Below are positions 47,350 through 59,514 of a DNA stretch of 64,000 nucleotides, piece by piece. This DNA is from Cryptomeria japonica (lineage: Eukaryota > Streptophyta > Pinopsida > Cupressales > Cupressaceae), in contig NC_081407.1 of the NCBI RefSeq assembly GCF_030272615.1, forward strand, positions 153,965,048-154,029,047, written 5' to 3'. Made by a program: the position numbers and the translations under genes. The notes below the pieces were generated by a model. The model searched no databases. It was not told where the DNA came from and saw only the letters and a program-made list of their open reading frames with translations. How positions within the stretch are numbered: the first letter of the stretch is position 1; every line of letters begins with the position of its first letter.

Positions 47350-47770
47350 GGAGTGAACCTTTTGAACCTTGAATCAACTCACAAGGAGTTCAATGGTTCA
47401 AGTTCATTCAGAGAGAACAATAGAAAAATTTCAAACTAGCGGCTCGAAACAATATCGGGAACAAGCAATAACCACAACAAACAAGTGAAAGGAATTTGAA
47501 CTTTGAACCATTGAACCAAAATACAAATGGTTCAAAGTTCAAGTTCTATACTGACTTAAACACATTTACACTTGCTTGTTAAATAACATTACACAACCGC
47601 GACTCATGCAAAGGAAACTCTTGAACCAAAAAGGTTCACGAGTTCAAAGTTCAAAACACATAACAACAATGTGCTTGATTTTTAATTAAGAAAAAGCCAC
47701 TAAGGACATTACTCAAAGCGCGCTTTGAACCTTGAACCTTTGAACTGTTTAAAGGTTCAACAACTTAGGT
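47350..47770. repeat. GTTCAA/TTGAAC-rich zone in the G2 3' LTR
   Basis: Well over a dozen GTTCAA or TTGAAC words in both orientations, often as GGTTCAAG / CTTGAACC pairs that could fold. It lies in the 5' (U3-like) part of the LTR on the minus strand and is repeated at 59515-59970. Confidence 0.8.
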
Positions 47771-47865
47771 CCAAAGCGAAGAGATACAAAGACCAAAAAG
47801 GAAGAAACACCAAAAGGCAACCCACAAACTTGAAATTTTAATGGAAAATTGAGGGGACACTAACA

Positions 47866-48383
47866 TCGGCTCTGACTGGGAACTAGGACTGTAAGGGAAC
47901 TAGACATGAACTCGAGTATCTCTAGTTTTGCAAACAAGATTTTATTAAAAAAGGACTGAAACAAAACAAAAAATTGAACATAAACAAGAAACTAAACAAG
48001 CCAAAACTTATGTACAAAACATATGAGGAACTCCTTCTTATAATTGATTTAGCTTCAAATCCTACCCATTATAGGTCAAGGGAAGAACAAAGCCATCTTG
48101 ATACGCTAATTTGAAAGAATTAGGGTCTATTACCTTCTGAACCACAAATGGTCCTTTCCATAAAGACTCAAACTTCGCATGTGCTCCTTTTGGTTCCCTT
48201 CTTCTATCCCAGAGAAAAACCTAATCACCTAGCATGAATTTTCGTGGCTTGGCTTGCCTGTCAAATATTTTCTTGACCCTCATTTTATGTTCTATGATCT
48301 AATCAACTAGCTTGTCCCTTTCCTCATCAATCCTCATCAAATGCATAATCCTTTTCTTCAGAGAATCCTGAAAATACTCATCC
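47866..48383 (-). other. G2 pol C-terminal remnant and 3' untranslated region
   Basis: On the minus strand, worn integrase C-terminal coding (around 48300-48200 a HKMRVKKIFDRQAK-like segment) leads into non-coding sequence. CCCAGTCAGAGCCGA directly precedes the 3' LTR. Confidence 0.55.
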
Positions 48384-49364
48384 TCAATGACAGTCTGTAA
48401 CTAGGAAGCCGCAAGTTGTAAGGGAAGTGCTACCTGGCACCCACACCATAAACCAATTCAAAAGGTGACATCCCAATAACTCTTTTTGGAGATGTATGAT
48501 ATGCACAAAGAGCTTCATACAATTTCTTATGCCAGTCTTTGAATTTTCTCTCACTAACTTCTTCATAATATTTATGAGATTTTTATTGCTCGACTCTGCC
48601 TGTCCATTACCTCAGGGATAATAATCTGAAGAATGAGCAAGGGATATCCCATGATCATAGTAGAATAATGAAATCTAAGAAGAAAATAAGTTAGTTGCAT
48701 TATCAACCACAATTTTCAGAGGAAGTCCAAATCGAACAAGAATATTTTCTTTAAGAAAATTAAAAACAATTTCAGAAGTTGTCTTCTGTATAGGAATAGC
48801 TTCAACCCATTTGGTAAAATAATCTATTGCTGTCAGTATATGTGTATGCCCTCCACTTGAAGTAGGTGTCAAAGGATCTATAAAATCCAAACCCCACTAT
48901 TTGAATGGTTCATCCACAATCACCGGTTGAAGTGGTAATGCTGCAAGTTGCGGTTTACCTATGAATAATTTACACTTCTCACATTTGGCTACCCATGCAT
49001 AAGTATCCTTGAACATGCTTGGCCAATAATAGAAATTTCTCTAAATTTTGTAAGCAATATCTGTAGATGAAAAATGGCCACCACAAGCTTCATCATGAAA
49101 GATCTTCAATAGTGACTCTTGAAGTGACTTATCTACACAGCGCAAGAAAGTTCCATCCAACCCCTTTTTGTACAACACATCATCAAAAATGACATATTTG
49201 GAAGCCTTTAGTCTCAAGTTTTGTTTTTCTCTTAGAGAAAGATGCACAAGACAATCCCCATAAGTTAAGTAATATGCAACATCTGCAAACCAAGAATATT
49301 GAAGCCCAACAAATAAGACCAAGGGCAACTCCTCATTCGTTTCATTCTTACTTTCAACAATCAA
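48384..49364 (-). pseudogene. G2 integrase
   Basis: The minus-strand zinc-binding domain is at 49041-49364 (VLYKKGLDGTFLRCVDKS, FHDEACGGHFSSTDIAYKI), with its CX2C half near 48980. The catalytic core is at 48675-48890, with DFIDPLTP and DYFTKWVEAIPIQ giving the first Asp and VDNATNLFSS the second. After a frame break the glutamate region (QAESSNKN-like, around 48590) leads to 48384-48566. The family role is inserting element cDNA into the chromosome. Stops at about 49040, 48890 and 48675 disable it. Confidence 0.88.
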
Positions 49365-49376
49365 CTTACACAGGCC

Positions 49377-49919
49377 CTATCCCCTTACCAATTTTGTTGG
49401 TTTAATATCCAAGTTAAACTCCTGAATCTTAGATACCCATGAGGCTCTATTATTTATTCCTATATCCCGTTGTGTTAAAATTCTCTTAGCTGTAGAGTGC
49501 AACACATAAACAACTGCATGAGAATAAATAATATAATATCTGAATTGTTTTACGGCTTTTACAACTGCATATGCTTGTTTTTCCATCACGGAATATTTCA
49601 GTTCATGTTTCTTTAGGGGAACACTCATGAAATATATTGGGACTTCTTCATTGTCTTCATTCTTTTGCAACAAAATTCCCGATATAATATGTTTTGAAGC
49701 ATAGCAATAGATAATAAAATCATTTTGAAAATTTGGATTGACCTGAATAGGTACATGAGCAATGGCCTCCTTTACCAATTCAAATGCTTTCTTTCCTTCT
49801 TCATTCCATTTAAATTCTTTCTTTTCACTCATCAGGTTTACAATATACCTAGTGGTCTCTGCGAAATCCGAAATGAATCTTCTCAGAAAATTTACTTGTC
49901 CAAAGAAAGATCTAACCAC
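49377..49919 (-). pseudogene. G2 RT connection and standard gypsy RNase H
   Basis: 180 open codons. VRSFFGQVNFLRRFISDFAE is the RT thumb; then comes the RNase H with IIYCYASKHIISGILLQK (a worn form of the usual DAS motif, with Asp replaced by Tyr), YSVMEKQAYAVVKAVKQFRYY, and a following HSTAKRIL segment. The Asp change suggests loss of activity. This is the RNase H position normal for Ty3/gypsy; a second RNase H lies upstream. Confidence 0.85.
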
Positions 49920-49943
49920 ATTTCTATTTGATGGTAGACTTAA

Positions 49944-50560
49944 CTAATGAATTGCTTTTACCCTTTTGGGATCCACTCTTACTCCCTCTTTAGAGACGAT
50001 ATGACCAGGTAATTTACCTTCTGTCACCCCAAATACTGACTTCTTTGGAGTTAAGAACACTCCATGTTCATGACACCTTTGTAACACTTGCCTCAAGTCT
50101 CTCAAGTGATGTTTTCTTCTCTTTAAAAAGATGGTTAAATTATCAAGATACACGACAATTAACTTATCTTTCAAATGACCAAAGGATAAGTCCATAGCTC
50201 GCTGAAAGGTCGCCCCTGCATTAATCAGACCAAATGACATTCTGTTATAAGAAAAAAGTACCTTAGGGAGTGATGAAAGTAGTTTTATGTTGATCACTTT
50301 CCAAAACACTGATCTGATTATAACCAAAAAAACCATCAAGCATAGACATCATTTCTGAACTTGAAACCGTTTGCAAAATATGATCTATAGTAGGTAATGG
50401 GTATTTATCCTTTAGAGTGGCTTGATTCGGGTTTCTAAAATCTACACAAATCCTTGTTTTTCCATTTCTCTTCCAGACAGGAACAATGTTGGCAATCCAT
50501 GTAGAATGGTGAATGGGGCATATAATCCTGGCCTTGAACGTTTTGTCTACTTCCTAAAAT
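49944..50560 (-). pseudogene. G2 reverse transcriptase
   Basis: Weak matches upstream of 50340 include the palm start (about 50560-50400, interrupted by stops). The open stretch 49944-50339 has MSFGLINAGATFQRAMD and then YLDNLTIF, where the catalytic YxDD is replaced by YLDN. VFLTPKKSVFGVTEGKLPGHIVSKEGV follows. The loss of the second Asp would inactivate the enzyme. Confidence 0.85.
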
Positions 50561-51129
50561 ATGGCTTCAACTACTTTTAGATTGAAATTTCTAAGCTTTT
50601 GTCAAAAAGGACTTACTCCTGGCTTCAGAGGAGTGTGATGCTGAAATTTTCCATCCCTGAAGTTCTTTAAATCATCATAACACCAAGCAAAAACATCCTT
50701 AAATTCTAGCAGGAGACTAGTGAACCTCTCCTTCTCCACAGGCATGCAACATTTTCCTAGGTTTATATATTTGGGATCATCTTCAGTGCCAATGTTAATT
50801 CTTTCATAACCTCCAACATCTTGAATTGCCGGGATCTGTTCATTTTTTCTTTTCTTGTAAGCATCATGGCAATCAAAGAGATGTTCTAAGAAACCAACCT
50901 TTTATGAATCTTATTCCCTTTTAATTGCATAATCCCATCACTCAACTCCTTGGCCCATTTTGGTGAAAACTCTTTACATTCTGCATCTAACCCTTCAAAA
51001 TATGTAGGAGTGAATGTTTCAACACACTGGATGAAGTTGTTAATTTGTTTGTCATTTTCAAACACTTGCCAAAACTCCAAGTTATCTGGGACACTAGGAT
51101 GATATATTAATTCTACTCGATAAACATCA

Positions 51130-52247
51130 TCGACAAACTTAGGATGAGGAATTAATAAGGAAGCCGATACAGCGAAAGAGTCTGTTTTAGAGTTCTGTTA
51201 TCTAGGAATAGCTTCAATAGAAAATGCATCAAAATCTTCAATTTCATCTCATACTCTATTATGGTAGTGTTTTAATCTTTCATTTTTTACATTGAATAAT
51301 CCTCTGACTTGTTTCACAATCAACTTCTCATCTCCCTTGACTCGAAGAAGCTTAACTCCCAGTTTCTTACCTTCAACTAAACCTAATAACAAGGCTTCAT
51401 ACTCTATTGTATTATTTGTGTTCTTGAACACCAATTTAAAAGAAAAAAGAATGTGATTACCAGAAGGAGGAATAAGTAACACCCCTGCACCAGAACCTGA
51501 CACCGCACAACTCCCATCAAACTCCATCAGCCATTGATTTTCTTTTGCCTCTGATTGTGACACACTTCCTGCTACTTCATTATCAAACAAAATTATGTAA
51601 TTTCCAAATTGGCACTCATGATACAAAATTTGAGCCTTTGGGTCATCATAAGGAAACACAGTGAACTTGGATTTAGGTTCAAGCTGCAAAATAACTCGTT
51701 GTTTTCCTATAGGAATAGTGGCTTGAGACCAATCCATATTTATCTCACCTCCTAGGTCTCTACAAAATGTACAACTTAGCAACATGCCATAGCTGGCAGG
51801 AATATCAGCTATTAGAATAGTCAGCTTGATTCTTTTATTCAGGTGAGAAACAAGGGCTACTTGAGCATCTTTGATCTGTCCTAATAGAGGTATTTGTTTG
51901 GAGTCCATTGAATAACATCTGCCAAAGGTTTTTGTCAAGGATAATCCCAACACTTTGGCTTTGGCAACTGCAAATGGCATGATATTATCTGATGCACCTG
52001 AGTCTATAATACATTTGTTTAACTTATGACCATTTATGAACAATGATATGTAAAAAGGCTCAGGTTTTGACTCGAGGATAGACAAAGTATCATCTGTTTG
52101 GAGGGCAGTTATTTCAGGGGTTATTTCATGAGCAACAGGATAAGTTGACACATCACTGTGGGAAGATAATGTGACATTTACTGACCGTTGTGTTGCATTA
52201 GCTTGTAATACATTATTTCCTTTTACAAACTGAACAAGTTTATCCAA
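51130..52247 (-). pseudogene. G2 protease followed by an extra RNase H
   Basis: In one open frame of 332 codons (51249-52247): the aspartic protease with CIIDSGASDNIMP (residues about 80-95), its flap and DIPASYGMLLSCTFCRDLGG; then, from about residue 240, an RNase H fold with WLMEFDGSCAVSGSGAG, NTIEYEALLLGL and VKGDEKLIVKQV. The last catalytic position (KTDSF) lies after a stop near 51180. All four acidic residues (D-E-D-D) can be seen. This resembles the archaeal-type RNase H (aRNH) of Tat-lineage elements but sits before RT. The frame is open across both domains. Confidence 0.82.
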
Positions 52248-52460
52248 TTCTTTGGGATTTAATTTAAGATACTTAGCCAGTGTAATTTGGATCTAGGAGG
52301 ATTTACAAAACTCTACAATATCAAATGAACTTTCCTTTTCTACAAATTTTTCCAACTGAAGTTCTCAAAATTTATGATCATTGTTATAAAATCTAGAAAC
52401 AATTTCCTTACCTTTAAAATTCATAGCAGAGGATGAAGAGATGCCCTGAGGTTTTATATT

Positions 52461-55148
52461 CTATTGATTTCCTGTGAGCACAACACACGAAGGATCCTCT
52501 AAAGTAACCAAATTGTCACCTCCTCTTTTTGAATCTGACTCATACTCTAGGAAGTGGATTTCAGAGTCGCTAGGTTGCTTAAAAGATTCTTCTTCACTCA
52601 ATTCATTTGAAATCTCTTTAGAATTCATCAGTTGTGCATAATGCACCATTTGAGGATAGGAATTGCCATCATGTTTGTCTGTAAGATGAAAAACACACAT
52701 ACTCCCTTTGGGTGGTGGGGCTTCTATTGCCAATCTTTGTTGGGTAGGGGGTAATTGTAAATATTTGTTTCCAATCCCCAAAGAATGATTTGTATTCCTT
52801 CTAAGTATGTCTTGATAAGGGGATGAGTAAGATATACTGGCTTTAGGTAACTGCCTTTTAAGAGTTATTACATCATTCATCAGTCTTTGGATTACAGGGT
52901 CTGAAGAAGTAGAAGGTTGAGCATTGGGTACATGTACTTCTCTCTTCCATTTCCCTACAGTGATCAAATCATCCTCCAACTCAACCGCAAGTGTTTTGAC
53001 ATCACTTAGGTTTGTAACTCTTTTCCTGTGGATTAGGAAACCTATCTCTGAAGGCATGGAATTTATAAAAAAACATTTCAGATTATCATCCAAGGGTTTC
53101 TGATTGACAAGAATTTTATGTACAATCTTATCAAATTTTGCTGCAAAGTCCCTCATGGACTCCGTAATATCTTTCTTTAACTGGGCCTGTAGATCAGGAA
53201 ATTGAAAATCATCAAAACAATAGCAATTGGGACAACCACAAAACCTAAAGCTACTATGAAAGCAATCCCAATCCAATCAATGAAGACATAAAGACAAGAT
53301 ATTAAAATCAAATGAAATCGAAACAAACTGACGCAGATAACTCCTTCATGTGGCTCCATTGTTCTTCTTTCACCTTCAAATTTGATGTGGATCTCACCTA
53401 CAAGTGCAAAATGCAAGTGGAAAGCAAGTTGTTGATGAAATTCACAGTATAAGGTTACTCGAAAATGTGATTGATCTCCCCTTTTCATTGAAGAAATTCA
53501 TCCAATTTATAGACAAATTGGAGAGAGGACAAGATTAGCATGAAGAGATTTGAAAGGAAATTCAAATCAAGAATGGCAAAATTATGACAAATGTATGACA
53601 ATTTCTATGCAAGGTGTATGACAAATTATGACAAGATTGAAATGCCATTCCCATGACAAAAGGGAAGAGAGAAAATAGCCTCCATGATTGCAACAAATGG
53701 AAGCATAAATATAGGAGAAAATGAGGGAATGAAATTAGGGGAAATATTAGAAAAATTAAAGAAAATAGGAGAAATAGAAATTAGGTGAATTAATTAATAG
53801 GTTTTCATCCATTAATTAATTCATGAAAGAGACCTAGGACTAAATAAATAGATTTATTTAACCCACAAAGAAGAAGAAAAGGATTAAATGAACAAATCAT
53901 AAAACCCTAGAAATAAGAGGACAAGGAATTAGGTCAAGACAACAAGAAATTAATGTAGGTTTGATCATGATCCTGATTGACAAAGGACCAATGTTGATAA
54001 ATGATTGAGATTGGTTGACAAAAATCAATGACAAATTGACCAAGATTGACAAGGAGATCAAATTGATAGGCGCCAATTGATGAAGAACAATGACTAATCG
54101 ATCCAAATTGACATGATTGAAAAGGACAAGGATCGATGACAAATCGATCACAAAATGATAAGATTGACAAATTGATAATCGCAAATGATTACTAATAAGC
54201 TAAAGATGATTGAAAGATTGACAAGAGGACAAAACCCTAATTCTATCATCGATTAGGATTGACGATGTCCAAAATGATGATAAGTGAGCACGCACCATGA
54301 TGCGATAGGATAAGATCGACCAAAATCATGACTGAAGATTGCTATTGACAAGACCTAATTCGAAAGCGAGAAAAATGAGGAATAAAGAAGAAGGACTCGA
54401 TGCTCGCAAATGATAAAGACCAAGTGCGCAACATAGAAGAAATGTTAATGCGATGCAAGAACCCTAAAATAAGGCAATGCACAAATGTTAAAGTATGAAT
54501 CCACAAGCGTTGACCATTTTTAGACATCTACAAGGCCAATTGAGCTAAAAGAGAGTGTTCATCCTTTGCTACTTTGAATCTTGCCTCAAACCTTGTTTTC
54601 AGTCCCTGCCAATTTGTTATTGCACTGTTTGGTAGGTGATAGAACCAATCTGCAACTACTCCAGTTAGTGTTTGTACAAATAGCCTCACAACAACATCCT
54701 CATGTTGAACAACTATTATACCACAGGCAACATTGAATGCATTCAAGTGCTCATCAACAATGGTCTTCCCATCACCACTAAATTTTGGCAAGTGATCCCT
54801 TGCTCCTTTGGGTAGGGGATTCAGATTTAAACCCAAGTTCAGTGGACCTACTGTAGCTCCCCAAGGATTATTTACTACCATTGGGAGGATGATATTGAGA
54901 GGAGTCAAATTGATTATATTGGGTAAAGAAATACCATGCAAGGTCAGAGCCTGACAAAGTAAGGATACAAGAAGTGAAGGAGATGGAGAAGGAGGCCTAC
55001 TTGTTGCTCGTCTGTGAGGTGAAAAGGTGGGCTAAAAATTTAGGTTCTACAACTCTTGAAAAAAGGAATCAACTATCTCATCTTGCCTTTGAGACCTAGT
55101 ATATCTTCTTGACTCCAGTCTATCTATAATGCAAAGATTTGATGGCAT
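52461..55148 (-). pseudogene. G2 gag, split by solo LTR S2
   Basis: It starts near the ATG at 55148 (MPSNLCIIDRLESRR), within 110 bp of the primer site. The capsid domain is in 54533-54941 (LPKFSGDGKTIVDEHLNAFN, WFYHLPNSAITNWQGLKTRFEARF). S2 interrupts at 54532. Beyond it (53182 down to 52461) gag resumes with QLKKDITESMRDFAAKFDKIV and a Pro/Ser-rich C-terminus. Removing S2 and one duplication restores one continuous frame across the joint. No zinc knuckle is seen. Confidence 0.85.
53188..54532 (-). mobile_element. Solo LTR S2 (1,345 bp) in the G2 gag
   Basis: TG..CA ends (minus strand TGTAGATGTC to GATCTACA), flanked by GGGCC (53183-53187) and AGGCC (54533-54537), a duplication with one change. 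Its start and its AATTAATT / AAATAAAT palindromes (53788-53870) resemble the G1 LTR, so it is a relative of G1. A minus-strand TATATTTA lies near 53706-53713. The small frames inside are spurious. Confidence 0.85.
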
Positions 55149-55229
55149 GCAAAAATATTCTTTAAAGCAGGCAATCCAATTCTTAATACCTTGTAACTAG
55201 GCAACCAGTCTTGAAATTCGACTCCCCAG

Positions 55230-55247
55230 TAGAGTCACCAAAAATCT
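55230..55247 (-). other. Primer binding site of G2
   Basis: On the minus strand TGGTGACTCTACTGGGGA, close to the 5' LTR end. It matches the Q primer site at 14 of 18 bases. The tRNA is not identified here. Confidence 0.7.
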
Positions 55248-56369
55248 ATTGGTTAACAAATTTGCCCCTTTCTTTAAATAATATTTAAATTACAATATGA
55301 CTCTTGTACACCCTTTTATGAAAGGAAAAAAAATGAACCAACAGTTGGGTGAACCAATTTAAGGTTCATCCTCTGCATTAGAGGGAAGCTCCTCGTGAGA
55401 TTTACAATAAATTTTTATGCAGAAAATTTTATAAATAAACACACTTTTCACCAAAAAGTGCGAAAGGCTTTCGCATTCATTCATCAACACAAAATAATGC
55501 TATGAAGACTGAAAAGAATATCACCAAAGATCTATTTCAAATTTAGATCTCACAGACTTCTACTTCCACACATGTTCATTCCATAAACCCAAAATAAAGT
55601 AAACTCAATGTAGTGTAAATACTGATCAATTCTCTCTCATGTCTCACGAGACAAGGGGTATTAGTGTCATTCAAACAACAATGAGGATTACCTATAATTG
55701 ATGAAAATCAATGAATCCACAAACACACAGAGAACTGGTAAATGAAATGATATATTTCACGAATCAACATATATCCCAACAAAGATTGCTAATCCTTCAA
55801 ACACACAGATTTTAAAGATTGCATCCAAATATCATTTTCATTCAAATACCAGAAATATTAGTTCTAAGAAATTAAAGGAAATCAAATTTGTTCCTCCAAA
55901 TCACAGTTTTTTGGACCTTTATTTAAACTTACTTACTTACATAAATAGCCCCCAAGCCAATAGTTTGTTACACTATAACTAAATCCTTTAACTCTAACCT
56001 AGAGTTAAAGAAACCATTTGCTTGAAAACAAATGAAACTACATAAACAATAGCCGTAGATTGGCTGACAACTCATCCATTATGTGATTAGGACTCCACTA
56101 TGGTAGAGGAGGTCACTGATTTATCTTGCTTTGTCATGGAACTGCGCATGTTACGCCACTCCAAATGTGCTGCTGAGAATTTCAAGATGACATGAAAATA
56201 TGAGAGTCCAATATGTAAGATGCATTGCTTCCTGACCTCCTTATCCATGTTTACCTACAACATCTGATCTTTATGCACCTTGAAATGATCAGAGAAAACT
56301 ATGAGCATTAACTCTATTCTAGCCACCTTTGAGAAATTATCTATCGTCAAAGGCTTTGTTTCCCTAATG

Positions 56370-59006
56370 AACTATATTCTTTCCTTAAAGATCTTCACCA
56401 TGTCTGCAACAGTTTCAATTGTTTGAGAATCTTCCTTCATGAGTTGAATGTCGATACACTTAAGATCTTTTTGCATGGTGTCAATCAGATCTACCAACCC
56501 TTTAAGCAATCTTGTACATTCCTCGTGGCCTTGTTTGATGATTGAATTTTGCCACTCTGCATTCTTCCTCAACACATAAAGCACATTGTCATCTAGACTC
56601 TCCATGGGTTTCTCAACTAAGAACTTCATTACACCGAATTTCTACACATCATTCATTTGCGCAAGTACTGCCACCCATTTAGTCTTTTCCTTTACCTAGG
56701 CAACAACTTATAGTTCCAAATCCTTACTTATGGTTACAACATCTTCATACACTTTTGCCAAACTGACAATATAATCTGAGCCCTACTCTATTATGAGATC
56801 AAGCCATTCATTGAACTTTTCTACCACCATTCTGTTTCTCTAAACCTGATCTAATATCTTTTGGTTCACTAGAGACTTGGGATCAAAGGATAGTGTCATT
56901 TGTGATAGGGGTTGAGGACTTGGATGGTGTATAGGATTAATGTATTCAGCCATTTGGGTGATGATCTATTTCAACTCCTCTTATCCTTTTCATCTTTCCA
57001 AGATCTTGACATCATACTCTTTATGGAGGATTGCAAGTGCTTGACATCAACCACCAGTGAAGCAACCCCCAAGTCAATTTTCTACACGGTGAAGTCAGGT
57101 TCAGTAGCTTTCTCTGAATCTCTGCCTGGGATAGGTTTAGCTATTTCAGTTGTCTAATGACCTGTAGCCTCATCTACCTCCACCATTGTCAGAGTTTTGA
57201 GTTTCTTTCACTTAGACACTTTTTCGAGGCACTTGCTCACCATATCTTCCATGGGGATTGTGATTGGGACAACATTGTGCTTTTCCCTAATGGAAGCCCC
57301 TAACCATCGCAGAGTGCTTGAAGTTTCTTTGGATGAAAGACTTTTCTGAATACTCGAGGAATCAACAAATGTTAGGGTGTTCATTGGATTCAGCTCATCT
57401 TCTAGTTCTTTACCTATGTCTACACCTTGTACTTGAGGATTATTCAATTCCTGTTGATCCATTATCACTTCAACTTCTTCACTCAGATCCAAGTCTACAA
57501 CAATTTAGCTCAATGCTAGCTCTCTGCTCTTTTTTTTCTTCTTGAACGAGTCACTCGGATTGGTAAAGAACTCAGGTGGGACCTTTTCGATCTTCTGGGT
57601 TTAATTTCTTCAATAATTCGCTTTGTATTACCTGCAACATCAACAATCTTGTTAGCGGTTGAAATAGGAAGTTGAGTTGGTGCATGCGAACCAACTGTTA
57701 GTTCATGTGAAGGCATGAATGATCCTTTTCTAAATTTTTGATCTCTTAACCATTTTTCAATTCTCCTTATAACATTGAAGGTCCTGGCCTGAATTCTTTC
57801 ATCTTCCGTTTTGTCCCAGTCAATCTCAAGAATCAGCTACCCTTGAACCATCTTAAATTCTAGCTCCAAGTTCAAAGCATCAGACATAGATTTACAACTG
57901 TAATAGTCAAGTTCCATTTGGAAAAGCAACCCTAGATTCACCCATTGTTCCTAACTTTTTATCAATATGAGCCAATTGTCTGCTCACTTTAATGAGTACA
58001 TAGCTATCAAAGGTGTATCTAGGTAACTTAAATGGTTCACCCTCAAAACCACCTACTTGAAGATAGGTAAACCTAGGAAATTGAATGAAAAAGTTTCCAT
58101 ATATACTAATCAATTCCATGGCTTCAACTGACATCCTTTTATTAACATCACCTTGTAATTCAAATGCAATTCTTCTTGCAAAGACACCATTCCATCTAGT
58201 GATGTGCTCTACACATTTATGTTGTTGTAGTAAGTAGTAATCATAGACTTTCATACCATCCACCCATGGTTTTCTATGCAGTCTGTACCAATCTCTGGTA
58301 CAAGCTAATATGTAGAAAAAATAAGAAGATATGTAAAAACTAGGCATACCCACAAAATTACTTAATCCCTCATGAAGTCTTTCTGCAATCACTTGCACCT
58401 AGTCAAGATATTTTTCACATGATAGAAGCACCTAAATATAAAAATACATCCAGTCCTCCCAATAAAAGGAGTGCGAATTCCCCTTCATCTTGTTTAGTAG
58501 TATCACAATATCTTGCACTTCTGTAATGAAGTTCTCTCTGGTAAGGGGCTTTGACAGCTGTGACCCACCCTTTTGAACCTTCATAAGCCAATTTCTTGCG
58601 ATATCACTTGTGTATATGCTTTTCTTCTCAGAGGAGAATGTGTAGGAGGTCCCAATTGGCAGTCTTCATATGGCTCCTCATACGGGATGCCCATCGTAGC
58701 CATTATTGTTTCTCTGTTAATATCAACTAACAAATAGCTACTGCTGGTTCTTATGCACCTATTTTCAACATCGTACCTATTCATACATGCTATTACCGAA
58801 TCTGGGCATGGGGCAACAACTAGAAATGCGACAGCTTCAACCAGACCACTTCTTACTATTCTCTCCATTATTGAACCAGCTTCAGGGTTTTTGGCTCTAT
58901 CTAAGAAATTCCTTAGGTCAGCTTGAGTTAAAGAGGTATTATATAATTCTAAAAGTATGCTCACCAAGCATGATGTTCGACCAATTTTTAGAAGTATCGA
59001 CCTCAT
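56370..59006 (-). pseudogene. Gene inside the G2 5' LTR, unknown function (copy 2)
   Basis: The minus-strand N-terminal piece of 141 open codons (58581-59006) has ILLKIGRTSCLVSILLEL, SLTQADLRNFL, SIMERIV and VDINRETIMATMGIPYEEP. The central piece of 163 codons (57907-58398) has ERLHEGLSNFVGMP, VDGMKVYDYYLLQQHKCVEH and FPRFTYLQVGGFEGEPFKL. A basic piece (57516-57716) contains RRSKR and RSRRKKR, which look like nuclear signals. An acidic piece (57208-57492) and a helical C-terminus (56372-56629) follow. Rejoined length would be near 870 codons. The N-terminal part recalls plant transposon-associated mobile or DUF proteins that end a motif in MGIP/LGLP, but I cannot assign it. Both LTR copies are broken at different places. 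Confidence 0.65.
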
Positions 59007-59514
59007 AATGTCTACTTATACTTCTACCAAACCATCTTGAAGAAACATAGAATTCTATTCCAACAAACCAAATATTTCTCCTATACTGACAAACCTTCTG
59101 AACTAAAGAAATATAGTATAGGGAAATTGTCTGAACTCACTTGTTACCACCATGAATCTGTGAAACCCTCTCAGGAAAGTGAACTTGAAATTACCTTTGG
59201 CGTCTCCGGTTCGCTCAATTATAATAGCTACAACCTTTACAAATTTGCTTATGAATTTACATGTCGTTTTAAGCAAAGGGGAAGAAAAATAAAGAAAAAT
59301 ATACACATGCTTCATAATGATTCATTCAAACGTGTGAAGTAGTAGTGACATGACTGAAAATCTAACACTTTCTTAATTACCCATCACCTCCGCCCAAATA
59401 GTTAATGTCCTCATGATTTCTTTCCAAATTAAGAATTTTAAACTATTAGATGTTGGGAACATTCCTTTTTGCAGTGCTGCCTCCAATGTTATTAAAATCT
59501 TTAGAGTTAACTTG

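Larger units (their letters stand above)
43126..47865 (-). repeat. G2 3' LTR (~4.74 kb)
   Basis: On the minus strand it starts TGTTAGTGTCCCCTC at 47865. It is collinear with 55259-60036 with scattered substitutions and a ~40-bp gap near 43190. It contains a degraded gene (44207-46842) and a GTTCAA/TTGAAC-rich zone (47350-47770). Confidence 0.9.

Noticed and set aside
53897-54184. Overlapping Ser/Leu-rich minus frames of 78-95 codons in S2
   Set aside because: They arise from GATTGACAA/ATTGATAA repeats in a solo LTR; low complexity and no domain.
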